Part shown: positions 51,111-58,984 of the stretch, one piece after another
How positions within the stretch are numbered: position 1 is the stretch's first letter
Layout: the number at the start of each line of letters is the position of its first letter
DNA from: Palsa-504 sp963753225
GTDB lineage: Bacteria > Actinomycetota > Actinomycetes > Streptosporangiales > Streptosporangiaceae
Direction: 5' to 3'
DNA length: 64,000 nucleotides
Assembly: GCA_963753225.1 (NCBI GenBank)
Contig: CAVWBQ010000004.1
Location: forward strand, 1-64,000
The notes under the pieces: model-generated
The model's database searches: none
Told to the model about the DNA's origin: nothing
The model's input: only the letters and a program-made list of their open reading frames with translations
Position numbers and translations under genes: made by a program

Positions 51111-52166
51111 ATGACGGAGTGGTCAGATGTCCCAGCGGTCGCCCGTCCGCTGCCCGAGCCGGAGCCGCAGCCGGTGCTCGCGCCGCTCACCACCGCCGCG
51201 ATCTTCATGGTGCTGACCATCGGGCCCGGCGGGGAGGATGCCGTCAGGGACCTGCTCGCCGACTGGGCCGGCTTGCAGCGATCGGTCGGATTCCGCGTCC
51301 CTGAGGCGCCGCTGGGCTGCGTGGCCGGGATCGGTTCCGACGCGTGGGACCGGCTGTTCTCGGGCCCGCGTCCGGCCGAGCTGCATCCGTTCCTTGAGCT
51401 CACCGGGACCGTGCACCGCGCCGTCTCCACGCCGGGCGACCTGCTCTTCCACGTGCGGCACGAGCGGATGGACGTGTGCTTCGAGTTCGTGAGCCAGGTC
51501 ATGACCCGGCTATCCGGCGCCGCCACGGTGGTCGACGAGGTGCACGGGTTCCGCTACTTCGACGAGCGCGACCTGCTCGGCTTCGTCGACGGCACCGAGA
51601 ACCCGGTCGGCCGCGCGGCCGGGGTGGCGGCCCTGACCGGCGACGCCGATCCCGGGTTCGCCGGCGGCAGCTACGTCATCGTGCAGAAGTACCTGCACGA
51701 CATGCCAGGCTGGAACGCGCTGGCCGTCGAGGAGCAGGAAAAGGTGATCGGGCGCACCAAGCTGTCCGACATCGAGATGCCGGACGACATCAAGCCGGCC
51801 AACTCGCACGTCGCGCTCAACACCATCGAGGATCCCGACGGCAACGAACGGCAGATCCTGCGGGCCAACATGCCGTTCGGCGAGGTGGGGCGGGGGGAGT
51901 TCGGCACCTACTACATCGCCTACGCGGCCACCCCGAGCGTGACCGAGCAGATGCTGGTCAATATGTTTATCGGCAACCCGCCAGGTAACTACGATCGCAT
52001 CCTCGATTTCTCCACGGCGGTCACCGGCGGCCTGTTTTTCGCGCCGTCGGCTGACTTCCTCGACGACCTCCCGGATCCGCCAGGGGCGCTTCCTGACCCG
52101 GCCGGCGCCGCGGCGCCGGACGAGCCCGGTTCCCTCGGCATCGGCAGCCTGAAGAGGAGCACCTAG
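51111..52166 (+). CDS. DyP-type peroxidase with encapsulation peptide
   Basis: A 351-residue dye-decolourising peroxidase. The GXXDG motif is LLGFVDGTENPVGR with catalytic Asp; the proximal heme ligand His is in NSHVALNTIEDP, and the distal Arg in NERQILRANMPFG. The C-terminal tail, after a Pro/Asp-rich linker, is GSLGIGSLKRST, which matches the cargo-loading peptide that directs DyP into family 1 encapsulin shells. The encapsulin gene follows immediately. The ATG at 51111 is used; the frame opens upstream without a ribosome-binding site. Confidence 0.95.
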   Translation: MTEWSDVPAVARPLPEPEPQPVLAPLTTAAIFMVLTIGPGGEDAVRDLLADWAGLQRSVGFRVPEAPLGCVAGIGSDAWDRLFSGPRPAELHPFLELTGTVHRAVSTPGDLLFHVRHERMDVCFEFVSQVMTRLSGAATVVDEVHGFRYFDERDLLGFVDGTENPVGRAAGVAALTGDADPGFAGGSYVIVQKYLHDMPGWNALAVEEQEKVIGRTKLSDIEMPDDIKPANSHVALNTIEDPDGNERQILRANMPFGEVGRGEFGTYYIAYAATPSVTEQMLVNMFIGNPPGNYDRILDFSTAVTGGLFFAPSADFLDDLPDPPGALPDPAGAAAPDEPGSLGIGSLKRST

Positions 52167-52167
52167 C

Positions 52168-52977
52168 ATGGACAACCTGCATCGCGAGCTCGCTCCGATC
52201 TCCGGCGCCGCCTGGGCCGACATCGAGCAGGAGGCGCGCCGGACGTTCGAGCAGCACGTCGCCGCCCGCCGGGTGGCGGACGTCAGGGGACCGGACGGGC
52301 CGCTGCTGGCCAGCGTGAATACGGGCCACCTGGCGGAGATAGGCGCGCCCGCGGACGGCGTGATCGCGCACGCGCGCGTCTCGCAGCCGCTGGTCCGGCT
52401 GCGCGTCCCGTTCACGGTCGGCCGGGCCGACGTGGACGCCGTCGAGCGCGGCGCGCAGGACGCCGACTGGCAGCCGGTCAAGGACGCCGCCAAGAAGATC
52501 GCCTTCGCCGAGGACCGTGCCGCGTTCGAGGGGTACCAGGCCGCTGGCATCACCGGGATCAGGCAGAGCACGTCCAACCCGGCGCTCACCCTGCCCGGCG
52601 AGGCCCGCGACTACCCGAACGTAGTCAGCCAGGCGGTGAGCTCACTGCAACTGGCCGGGGTGAGCGGCCCGTTCTCGCTGCTGCTGTCGGCCGATGCCTA
52701 CACGATGGTGAGCGAGACCTCCGATCACGGCTACCCGATCCGCGAGCACCTGTCCCGCGTCATTGACGGGGAGATCATCTGGGCGCCCGCCATCGACGGC
52801 GCGTTCCTGCTTTCCGCCCGCGGCGGCGACTTCGAGCTGCGGCTCGGCCAGGACCTGTCGATCGGCTACCTCGCCCACGATGCCGATGCCGTGCAGCTGT
52901 ACTTCCAGGAATCCCTGACGTTCCTGGTCTACACGGCCGAGGCCAGCGTGGCCCTGGCGCCGGGCGGCGCCCCCTGA
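52168..52977 (+). CDS. Encapsulin nanocompartment shell protein, family 1
   Basis: A 269-residue HK97-fold shell protein. N-terminus LHRELAPISGAAWADIEQEA, central FAEDRAAFEGYQAAGITGIR and C-terminal DLSIGYLAHDADAVQLYFQE are characteristic of family 1 encapsulins that assemble 60-mers. The shell packs the DyP peroxidase encoded 1 nt upstream, so the two make an oxidative-stress nanocompartment. Confidence 0.96.
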   Translation: MDNLHRELAPISGAAWADIEQEARRTFEQHVAARRVADVRGPDGPLLASVNTGHLAEIGAPADGVIAHARVSQPLVRLRVPFTVGRADVDAVERGAQDADWQPVKDAAKKIAFAEDRAAFEGYQAAGITGIRQSTSNPALTLPGEARDYPNVVSQAVSSLQLAGVSGPFSLLLSADAYTMVSETSDHGYPIREHLSRVIDGEIIWAPAIDGAFLLSARGGDFELRLGQDLSIGYLAHDADAVQLYFQESLTFLVYTAEASVALAPGGAP

Positions 52978-52984
52978 CGGCCGG

Positions 52985-53290
52985 TCACTCGTACCGGGTG
53001 GGCGGGAACGGGTGGTGCTCGTTGATGTGCCCTAGCTCGTCCCGGTCCTCTTCGCGGCGGAACTCGGCCCGCTCTTCCTGCCAGTCCTCGTTCTGCGTGA
53101 TGTCCTCGGGCTGCGGCGGCGTGTCCGTGGCCGGCGGCACTTCGTCCGGATCGTAGGCGTCAAGCCCCGCGGCGACCCGCTCCTCTTCGGTGAGCCGGGC
53201 GAGGCGGTCGTCGTCGGGGCGCTGCGACGCGCCCCCGTGCTCGCGGCGGTCCCGGTGGAACCGCTCGGGGAAGTCGTCCTGCTCTGACAT
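52985..53290 (-). CDS. Conserved hypothetical acidic protein
   Basis: A 101-residue, highly charged, probably disordered protein (FHRDRREHGGAS, DDRLARLTEEERVAAGLDAY, NEDWQEERAEFRREEDRDEL, ending HHPFPPTRYE). ATG 53290 is preceded by a strong GGAGG site. I cannot assign a function. It is convergent with the encapsulin gene with a 7-bp gap. Confidence 0.7.
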   Translation of the reverse strand: MSEQDDFPERFHRDRREHGGASQRPDDDRLARLTEEERVAAGLDAYDPDEVPPATDTPPQPEDITQNEDWQEERAEFRREEDRDELGHINEHHPFPPTRYE

Positions 53291-53554
53291 CGCGCCTCCT
53301 GGCGTATCGGCGGTCGGGTCTAAGTTACTCCTCCGGGGGAGCTCCGGTCTCCGGTAGCATCCGGGCAGCGCGCGTGAGCGTCGGCGACGATGGTCGCGCA
53401 CCATCGACGGGGAAATGATGCCGGCGCGCGGAAACACGGGCTCATGTCGTTGTTTCACCGAAACATTAAATGGTTACCGCAAAGTCGCGGAAACACCGCC
53501 CGATTACATCTTGCGATAGCTATATTAGTGCTCGACGAATTACGTTCGGTAACC

Positions 53555-53638
53555 TGTGGATGAGCTGTGCATAAGCCGGTGGATAACCGCCGTAACGTGC
53601 GGATAACTGCTGGAGTTCTGTGGATATCGTGTGGACAG
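53555..53638 (+). promoter_or_regulatory. Cluster of six DnaA-box-like nonamers
   Basis: Six same-direction sequences related to TGTGGATAA (complement of TTATCCACA, the DnaA box): TGTGGATGA 53555, TGTGCATAA 53566, GGTGGATAA 53578, TGCGGATAA 53598, TGTGGATAT 53619 and TGTGGACAG 53630. Start offsets are 11, 12, 20, 21 and 11 bp. An AT-rich stretch lies just upstream. None of the usual oriC neighbours (dnaA, dnaN, rpmH, rnpA) is present. Confidence 0.55.
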
Positions 53639-53815
53639 GGAAAAACTCAAAATGAATTCCCGCAGACTCTTGCGCGACGGCGGGGAAAGCAGTAGAAATA
53701 CTTTCACCGTTGGAAACGGGAACCGTCCGGGGGCAACCCCGGGACGCGGGAAGTATCGGGAAACCGGCACGTCACGCGGGTATCCAGGACCGGCGGGCGG
53801 CGCGTGACGCCGGGT

Positions 53816-53857
53816 TTGCCAGGCAACTGGCGAGCCTTGCGCGACGTTGCCAGGCAA
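53816..53857. repeat. Twin palindromes TTGCCAGGCAA
   Basis: The palindrome TTGCCAGGCAA occurs at 53816-53826 and 53847-53857, 31 bp apart (three helical turns). The second overlaps the base of the following hairpin. The layout resembles a dimeric-repressor operator pair, but no regulator is adjacent. Confidence 0.4.
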
Positions 53858-53891
53858 GGCCCCCTCCATCTCATACATGGAGGGGGCCTTG
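53855..53891. terminator. Strong bidirectional terminator hairpin
   Basis: A perfect 15-bp stem (left arm beginning CAAGGCCCCCTCCAT) with a 7-nt loop CTCATAC, flanked by AA on one side and TTGTTG on the other, so it can end transcripts on both strands. It lies 107 bp downstream of the minus-strand glycolipid-binding gene. Confidence 0.75.
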
Positions 53892-53997
53892 TTGTGTTCC
53901 GCCCAGTATTGACATTCTCCCCGGCCGCGGTCCGCGCGCAAACATGGCGGCATCAACGAAAACGGGCAAGCGGGCCGGAATGGGTCCCGAGGCCGGG

Positions 53998-54579
53998 TCA
54001 GCCGGCGCGTACGGCGATGCCCGGGTAATCCAGGACTAGGCCGCTCTCGTCATAGATCAGCGTGCAGGTGAAGCCGAAGGCGGGAGCGGCGTAGCGGTAG
54101 TGCTGGTGCCCGGCCTCGTCGGGCAGCCGCGCATAACTCTGCTCCAGTCGCTCCGCGCGCAGGCCGAGGGCGCGGACGTACGCGGCCGGCGCCGCGGCGC
54201 GAGCCCCGGCCGCCAGCCCTAGGCGGTGCACCGGCAGCGTGTTGGTCAGCGCCGACGACTCCAGGTCGACATCCAGGCAGCCGTCCAGGTCCGCCGCCAC
54301 GCGGCCGTCGACATGCCATCGGCCCTCGCCGTCGCAGGCCAGCAGGGTCTCACGCGGGCCCCGCGCGGTCCGGGCGGTGACGCGGGCCTCGCGGGTGATC
54401 CAGGCCGCGTCCAGCCGGATGCTGTAGCTGACGATCCAGGTCTGGCCGTCCTCGACCGCGGCGGTGGTCCCGTCCATGCGCCAGCCGCCGGACGCGGCCT
54501 GGAAGTAGGCGACCTCGAAGCCCGAACGGGCGGCCCGATGCTCCCAGCACGCGGTGGCGGGGAGCGGGGCGAAGCTCAT
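53998..54579 (-). CDS. Putative glycolipid-binding family protein
   Basis: A 193-residue protein of the putative glycolipid-binding family (PF06475 by recall). Typical segments: WEHRAARSGFEVAYF, VSYSIRLDAAWITREARV, GRWHVDGRVAADLDGCLDVD, NTLPVHRLGL, then HYRYAAPAFGFTCTLIYDES and LVLDYPGIAVR. ATG 54579 is the first start giving the family N-terminus. The biological role is unproven. Confidence 0.8.
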   Translation of the reverse strand: MSFAPLPATACWEHRAARSGFEVAYFQAASGGWRMDGTTAAVEDGQTWIVSYSIRLDAAWITREARVTARTARGPRETLLACDGEGRWHVDGRVAADLDGCLDVDLESSALTNTLPVHRLGLAAGARAAAPAAYVRALGLRAERLEQSYARLPDEAGHQHYRYAAPAFGFTCTLIYDESGLVLDYPGIAVRAG

Positions 54580-54730
54580 GGTGCCAGTGTGGCAGAGCGC
54601 CAGTGTGGCCGAGCGTCCGCGCGGCAGAGCCGCCTGGTAAGGGATTGAAGCCGCGCCTGCCAGGAGCCTACGGTGGGAAGTGCGCCCGGGGCCCACCCGG
54701 GTAACGCCGTATCCGCCGCTGGGACCTGCC

Positions 54731-55102
54731 ATGAGACTTCGCCGATCACCCCGCCGGCCCCTGACCCTGCTGAGCACGCGGGCCGTCCCCGCCCCCGGCG
54801 TCCAGCCGTGCGCCCGGGCCGCCCGCCGTCGGCGGTTCCGCTTCGCGCGTACCGGCGTGCTGCTCGCGGTCATCGGCGTCGTGCGGCTGGCGCGGACGGC
54901 GCGCTCGCGGTGGCGGATCAGCCTCGCGTGCTGCGGCGTCCTGCTCGAGGTCCTAGGCCATTCGGTGCTCGCCGGCCCGGCCCGCGGAGCCGTCGACCTG
55001 CTCGGGCTGGTTGTGGTCATGATCGCCGTGCTGAAGAGCGAGGGACCGGCCGAGGCTCGCCGCCAGGCCCTCCCGCAGACCGCGTGGCGCTGGCACGGTT
55101 GA
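54731..55102 (+). CDS. Small membrane protein, hypothetical
   Basis: A 123-residue protein with a basic N-terminus (~50 residues, many Arg) and two or three hydrophobic helices (FARTGVLLAVIGVVRLAR, LACCGVLLEVLGHSVLAG, VDLLGLVVVMIAVLKSE). No family is recognised. It is convergent with the P450 gene, whose stop lies 17 bp away. No clear ribosome-binding site precedes ATG 54731. Confidence 0.5.
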   Translation: MRLRRSPRRPLTLLSTRAVPAPGVQPCARAARRRRFRFARTGVLLAVIGVVRLARTARSRWRISLACCGVLLEVLGHSVLAGPARGAVDLLGLVVVMIAVLKSEGPAEARRQALPQTAWRWHG

Positions 55103-55118
55103 CCCTGGAGGCCGTGGG

Positions 55119-56312
55119 TCAGCCGGTATCCCACCGCACCCGCAGGGCGGGCGGCTTGCGGAAGACCAGGCCGCGCGGCGCGCTGGGGTAGCCGGGATCC
55201 AGCCGCAGCCGCGGGAGCCTGGCCAGCAGGGTCTCGACGGCCACCTGCGCCTCCATCCGGGCCAGGTGCGCGCCCAGGCAGAAATGCGGCCCGTGCGCGA
55301 AGGCCAGGTGGCGCCCGGCGTTCGCCCGGCGCACGTCGAACACGTCCGGGGCGGCGAACACCGCCGGATCCCGGTTCGCCCCCGCGATGGACACCGTCAC
55401 CTGGTCACCGGCCTGGATGACGGCGCCGCCGAGCCGCGTGCCGACGGTGGCGTACCGGTCGACGACCGCGGCGGCGGGCTCGAGGCGCAGCGACTCCTCG
55501 ACCGCCGCGGGGACCAGGCCGGGGTCGGCGAGCACCAGGGCGAGCTGGGCGGGGGAGGAGAGCAGGTGCAGCACGGCGTTGGCGATCATGCCCTCGGTGG
55601 TCTCGATGCCGCCGAACATCAGCACCGCCGCGTTCGAGATGGCCTCCTGCTCGGCCAGTGGCCCGGAGACCTCCGCTAGCAGGGAGCCGCCCCCGGCGAT
55701 CACCTCGCGGAGGCTGGCGGCCAGCTCGCCGAACGCCGCCGTCCCGGCCGTCGCCTCGCTAGTCGCCCCGCCGTCGGCACTGCCCGGGCCGGCGGCGGCG
55801 GCGTCGGCCTGGACCGCGGCCACGATCCCGTCGTACCAGGCCAGGATCGTCCCGGGGTCGTCCTGCCCGAGGCCGAGAACCTCGGCCATGACCGCGACCG
55901 CGAGCGGGCCGGCCACGGCCCGGCGCAGTTCGGCCGCGCCGTGCGACTCGATGGCCGACACCAGCCGGCCGGTCTCGGCCCGGGTGAACGCGGCCAGCCG
56001 CGCCTGCACCTGGTCGTGCCGGAACGGGCGGTTGAACGGGCCCCGGTGGCGTGCGTGCGGCGCGCCGTCCAGCGAGAGCATGCTCGGCCCGACCACCTTG
56101 GCGGTGGAGAACCGGGGATCGTCGACGGTGAACGTGCGCGCGTCGCGCAGGACCGCCATGGCCAGGTCGTAGCCGGTGACCAGCCAGGCGCCAAGGACCG
56201 GGACCCAGACGGCGGGCGTCGCGGCCCGCAGCCCGGCCAGCACCGGATGCGGGTCGCCCTCCAGGTCGGCCAGCGTGACGCGGCCGGCCAGCACGGTCGG
56301 GCTAGTAGGCAT
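55119..56312 (-). CDS. Cytochrome P450
   Basis: A 397-residue soluble P450. The I-helix is AVLMFGGIETTEGMIANAVL, the ExxR motif is in EESLRLEPAA, and the heme-binding loop is FAHGPHFCLGAHLARMEAQV with the proximal Cys. Substrate unknown; actinobacterial P450s of this size act in secondary or lipid metabolism. An Ala/Gly-rich loop (AAAAGPGSADGG) is inserted in the middle. The ATG is at 56312; the gene is divergent from an FMN reductase across 37 bp. Confidence 0.93.
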   Translation of the reverse strand: MPTSPTVLAGRVTLADLEGDPHPVLAGLRAATPAVWVPVLGAWLVTGYDLAMAVLRDARTFTVDDPRFSTAKVVGPSMLSLDGAPHARHRGPFNRPFRHDQVQARLAAFTRAETGRLVSAIESHGAAELRRAVAGPLAVAVMAEVLGLGQDDPGTILAWYDGIVAAVQADAAAAGPGSADGGATSEATAGTAAFGELAASLREVIAGGGSLLAEVSGPLAEQEAISNAAVLMFGGIETTEGMIANAVLHLLSSPAQLALVLADPGLVPAAVEESLRLEPAAAVVDRYATVGTRLGGAVIQAGDQVTVSIAGANRDPAVFAAPDVFDVRRANAGRHLAFAHGPHFCLGAHLARMEAQVAVETLLARLPRLRLDPGYPSAPRGLVFRKPPALRVRWDTG

Positions 56313-56349
56313 CAACCGACAAAATACCCGGGGCGGATAGGTTGAGGGG

Positions 56350-56895
56350 GTGGCGGATGTGCGGATCCTGCTCATTTCGGGCAGCACCAGGCAAGGATCG
56401 GGCAACACGGCTGCCCTGCGGACAGTCCAGGCGCTGGCGCCGGACGGGATCGCGACGGAGCTGTACGACGGGCTCACGGCGCTGCCCGCGTTCAGCCCCG
56501 ACGAGGACGAGCGGCCGCCAGGCCCGGCCGCGGACCTGAGGGCGCGGATCGCCGCGGCGGGCGCGCTGCTGTTCTGCACCCCGGAATACGCGGGCACGCT
56601 GCCCGGCAGCCTGAAGAACCTGCTGGACTGGACGGTCGGCGGCGGCGAGATCTACGGCAAGCCCGTCGGCTGGATCAACGTCGCGGTGGGCGGCCGGGGG
56701 ACCGGCGCGGAGGAGCACCTGGCCATGGTGCTGCGCTACGTCGGCGCGGTCGCGGTCGACGGGGCGTGCGTCCGCGTGCCCGTCCCGCGGGAGGCGGTCG
56801 GGCCGGACGGGATCATCACCGACCCGGAGATCCGAACGGCGCTCGGAGCCGCTCTCACCGCCGTCGCCGGGGCAGTCGCCCGGTCCGTTCGGTAG
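56350..56895 (+). CDS. NADPH-dependent FMN reductase-like protein
   Basis: A 181-residue flavodoxin-like reductase starting at GTG 56350. RILLISGSTRQGSGNTAAL binds the FMN phosphate, and LLFCTPEYAGTLPGSLKNLL is the typical flavin-contacting loop. It reduces FMN or quinones with NAD(P)H. It may supply electrons to the divergent P450, but this is only suggested by position. Confidence 0.88.
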   Translation: MADVRILLISGSTRQGSGNTAALRTVQALAPDGIATELYDGLTALPAFSPDEDERPPGPAADLRARIAAAGALLFCTPEYAGTLPGSLKNLLDWTVGGGEIYGKPVGWINVAVGGRGTGAEEHLAMVLRYVGAVAVDGACVRVPVPREAVGPDGIITDPEIRTALGAALTAVAGAVARSVR

Positions 56896-56936
56896 ATCAG
56901 GAGCGGACCGGCCCGGTATTGACCCGGGGTCCCTGG

Positions 56937-56960
56937 CGCGGTAGAACACGTTCTACCGCG
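56937..56960. promoter_or_regulatory. Perfect palindromic operator, KstR-like
   Basis: A perfect inverted repeat, arms CGCGGTAGAA / TTCTACCGCG around CACG, 18 bp before ATG 56978. Its centre TAGAACACGTTCTA fits the KstR consensus TnnAACnnGTTnnA (TetR family, sterol/lipid degradation in mycobacteria and rhodococci; recalled). No TetR gene lies in the window. Confidence 0.6.
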
Positions 56961-56977
56961 GCACGAAGGAGTGCATC

Positions 56978-57716
56978 ATGCCCGTCCCCGCGCCACGCGA
57001 TCCCGGAGCCGCCCGCGACATCCTGACCGGATGGCTCGGCGATCCGGCGCGGCTGCCCGGGGCGCGGATCACGGACCTGAGGACACCGGAGTTCACCGGC
57101 TTCTCCAGCGAGATCCTCATGGCCGACGTCGAGCACGGCGGTGGCGCCGAGGCGCTGGCCGTGCGCGTCGCGCCGTCGCACTACCAGGTCTTCCCGGAGA
57201 CCAGGTTCGCCGAGCAGCACCGGCTGATGAGCATCCTGGACTCCGCCACGGACATCCCGGTGCCCCCGGTGCTGTGGTACGAGCCCGATCCCGGGTACCT
57301 GGGCGCGCCGTTCATCGTGATGCGGCGGATCGACGGGAGGGTGCCGCCCGACGTGCCGCCCTACCACACCGACGGCTGGGTCACCGAGATCGGCCCCGCC
57401 GAGCGGGAGGCCATGTGGTGGTCCGGCCTGGACATCGTGGCCCGGCTGCACCGGCTCGACGTGACCGCGCTGCCGCTCGGCTTCCTGGACCAGCCGCGGT
57501 GGGGCAGGCTCGGCCTGGACCAGCGGCTCGGCTACTACGAGCACTACATGAACTGGGCCTACCCGGGCCCGAAGCCGACCGCGACCAGGGCTCTGGCCTG
57601 GCTGAAAGAGCACCGGCCCGGCGAGCCGAACGGCCCGGTGCTGCTCTGGGGAGACGCCAGGATCGGCAACATGATCTTCGCGCCGGGCGGGACGCCGGTC
57701 GCGGTCCTCCCCGCCC
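56978..57716 (+). pseudogene. Aminoglycoside phosphotransferase-like protein, C-terminal part lost
   Basis: An APH/choline-kinase-fold protein of ~245 residues, ending abruptly. N-lobe: EFTGFSSEILMADVEHG, ALAVRVAPSHYQVFPET; C-lobe: LDIVARLHRLDVTALPLGF and the catalytic loop VLLWGDARIGNMIFAPGG. After PVAVL, where the family continues with D-W-E (the metal-binding Asp), the sequence instead runs in another frame into an unrelated protein's end. The family includes kinases of lipid/xenobiotic metabolism. The metal-binding Asp and C-terminal helices are missing, so it is probably inactive. The KstR-like operator lies directly upstream. Confidence 0.7.
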
Positions 57717-57992
57717 GGAGGCAAGCCGTTCGACATGGAGGCGACGCTGCTGCTGCCGGTGCACCTGATGGTCGGCACCGGCTACGGCCTGGAGCCGGAC
57801 TGGAGGCACGGCATGTACCAGGGACCGGACCTGGTCGTCCAGGGCGTCGGCTACGACCTGTCCCGGCCGGAGGACGCGGCCCGCATGTGGGGCATGGTCG
57901 ACGCCGTCGGCCGGTTCGGCTACGACGGGCACACCGGGTACGGCCTGTACGAGTACTGGGCGCTCGGCGACCACCCGTCGTTCCGCAGCTGA
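57717..57992 (+). pseudogene. 3' fragment of a second gene, joined by deletion to the phosphotransferase
   Basis: From about 57717 another frame reads GGKPFDMEATLLLPVHLMVG, TGYGLEPDWRHGMYQGPDLV and ending GYGLYEYWALGDHPSFRS. This looks like the C-terminal ~90 residues of a separate actinobacterial protein family (I believe the DUF7064/DUF7065 group) often encoded beside such phosphotransferases. No start codon with a ribosome-binding site precedes it; an internal ATG at 57735 is open. The junction is a deletion scar that removed the end of one gene and most of the next. Confidence 0.55.
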
Positions 57993-57997
57993 GGCCG

Positions 57998-58984
57998 CTA
58001 GGCGTCGCGGCGGCGCAGCAGCACCGCGGTCACGGTCAGCAGGATGGCCGAGAGCAGGACGAAGACCCCGGTCTCGGTGAGCTGGAAGGTCCAGAAGCGG
58101 TCGGCGGGCTGGTAGGTGATGAACCCGCGGTAGCCGCTGAGTACGGCCCGGCAGGCCTGCGGGATGCCCGGGCCTCCGTTGCCCAGCGACGCGCAGGAGG
58201 CCGGGAGCTGGTTGATGGGTATGCCGCTGAACACGGGCTCGTTGTTGCCCATGACCACCAGGTGCCCGTCGGGGGCGTGGACCCCCTGGGCCAGCTGCCA
58301 GAAGGAACCGCGCGGCGTGTAGCCCTGGAGCACGTTGTAGGTGACGGTGACCGCGCTCATGTAGTGCGCGCGCACCCAGAGCACGATGACCACGCGCACC
58401 GCGACGAACCCGGCGAGCGTGACGGCCATCGCGGGCAGCGTCCGGCGCAGCAGCGCGCCCGCGCAGATGCCGAGCGACATGGCGAACACCGCGTACCCCA
58501 CCGGGACGAGGTCCATGAGGTCGAAGTGACCGGGGTCGAACTGGTCCAGGGCCAGCGCGTTACCCGGGCTGTACCACCAGGTCACCAGGGCCGAGATGGC
58601 GCCGCCCCAGACCGCCGCGGCGAGCAGCAGCCAGCCGGCCTTGATCGCGAGCCAGCGATCCCTGGTGATGCTCTGCATCCAGGCGAACTGGACGGTCCCG
58701 GCGTCGAGCTCACCGGCCACCAGCGGGGCGCCCCAGAACAGCCCGAACAGCAGCGGCGCGCTCAGCGTCGCGATGACCAGGAAGCCGATGACGTGGCTGC
58801 CCATGAACAGCCCGCCCCCGGCCACGTCCCGGCAGCCGTGGCCCGTGGCGCAGGCGGCGGCGCTGGCATGGAGCCTGGCGGCTATCTGCCGGCCGGTGAT
58901 CAGGATGACGACGGCGAACGCGGCCAGCAGGGCCGCGGCGACGCCGAGCTGGAAGCGGTACTGCCGCCAGGTGAGCCAGGTCAT
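57998..58984 (-). CDS. ABC transporter permease
   Basis: A 328-residue permease with about six membrane helices (LGVAAALLAAFAVVILITG, HVIGFLVIATLSAPLLFGLF, VGYAVFAMSLGICAGALL, and a last one VFVLLSAILLTVTAVLLRR). A ~100-residue extracytoplasmic loop contains two Cys (SCASLGNG, PQACRAVL). It is paired with the upstream ATPase (ATGA overlap). The substrate is unknown; such GntR-led units respond to cell-envelope antibiotics in Gram-positives. Confidence 0.85.
   Translation of the reverse strand: MTWLTWRQYRFQLGVAAALLAAFAVVILITGRQIAARLHASAAACATGHGCRDVAGGGLFMGSHVIGFLVIATLSAPLLFGLFWGAPLVAGELDAGTVQFAWMQSITRDRWLAIKAGWLLLAAAVWGGAISALVTWWYSPGNALALDQFDPGHFDLMDLVPVGYAVFAMSLGICAGALLRRTLPAMAVTLAGFVAVRVVIVLWVRAHYMSAVTVTYNVLQGYTPRGSFWQLAQGVHAPDGHLVVMGNNEPVFSGIPINQLPASCASLGNGGPGIPQACRAVLSGYRGFITYQPADRFWTFQLTETGVFVLLSAILLTVTAVLLRRRDA

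Larger units (their letters stand above)
53291..53997. other. Long intergenic region with AT-rich segment, DnaA-box-like cluster and terminator
   Basis: This 707-bp region has no supported gene. An AT-rich stretch (53458-53555) is followed by six DnaA-box-like nonamers (53555-53638), then stop-rich sequence with short palindromes, twin TTGCCAGGCAA sites and a strong hairpin. Each is listed separately. Confidence 0.6.

Noticed and set aside
53555..53638. Interpretation as the chromosomal oriC
   Set aside because: None of the conserved oriC neighbours is present, and only six boxes in one orientation were found; kept only as a DnaA-box-like cluster.
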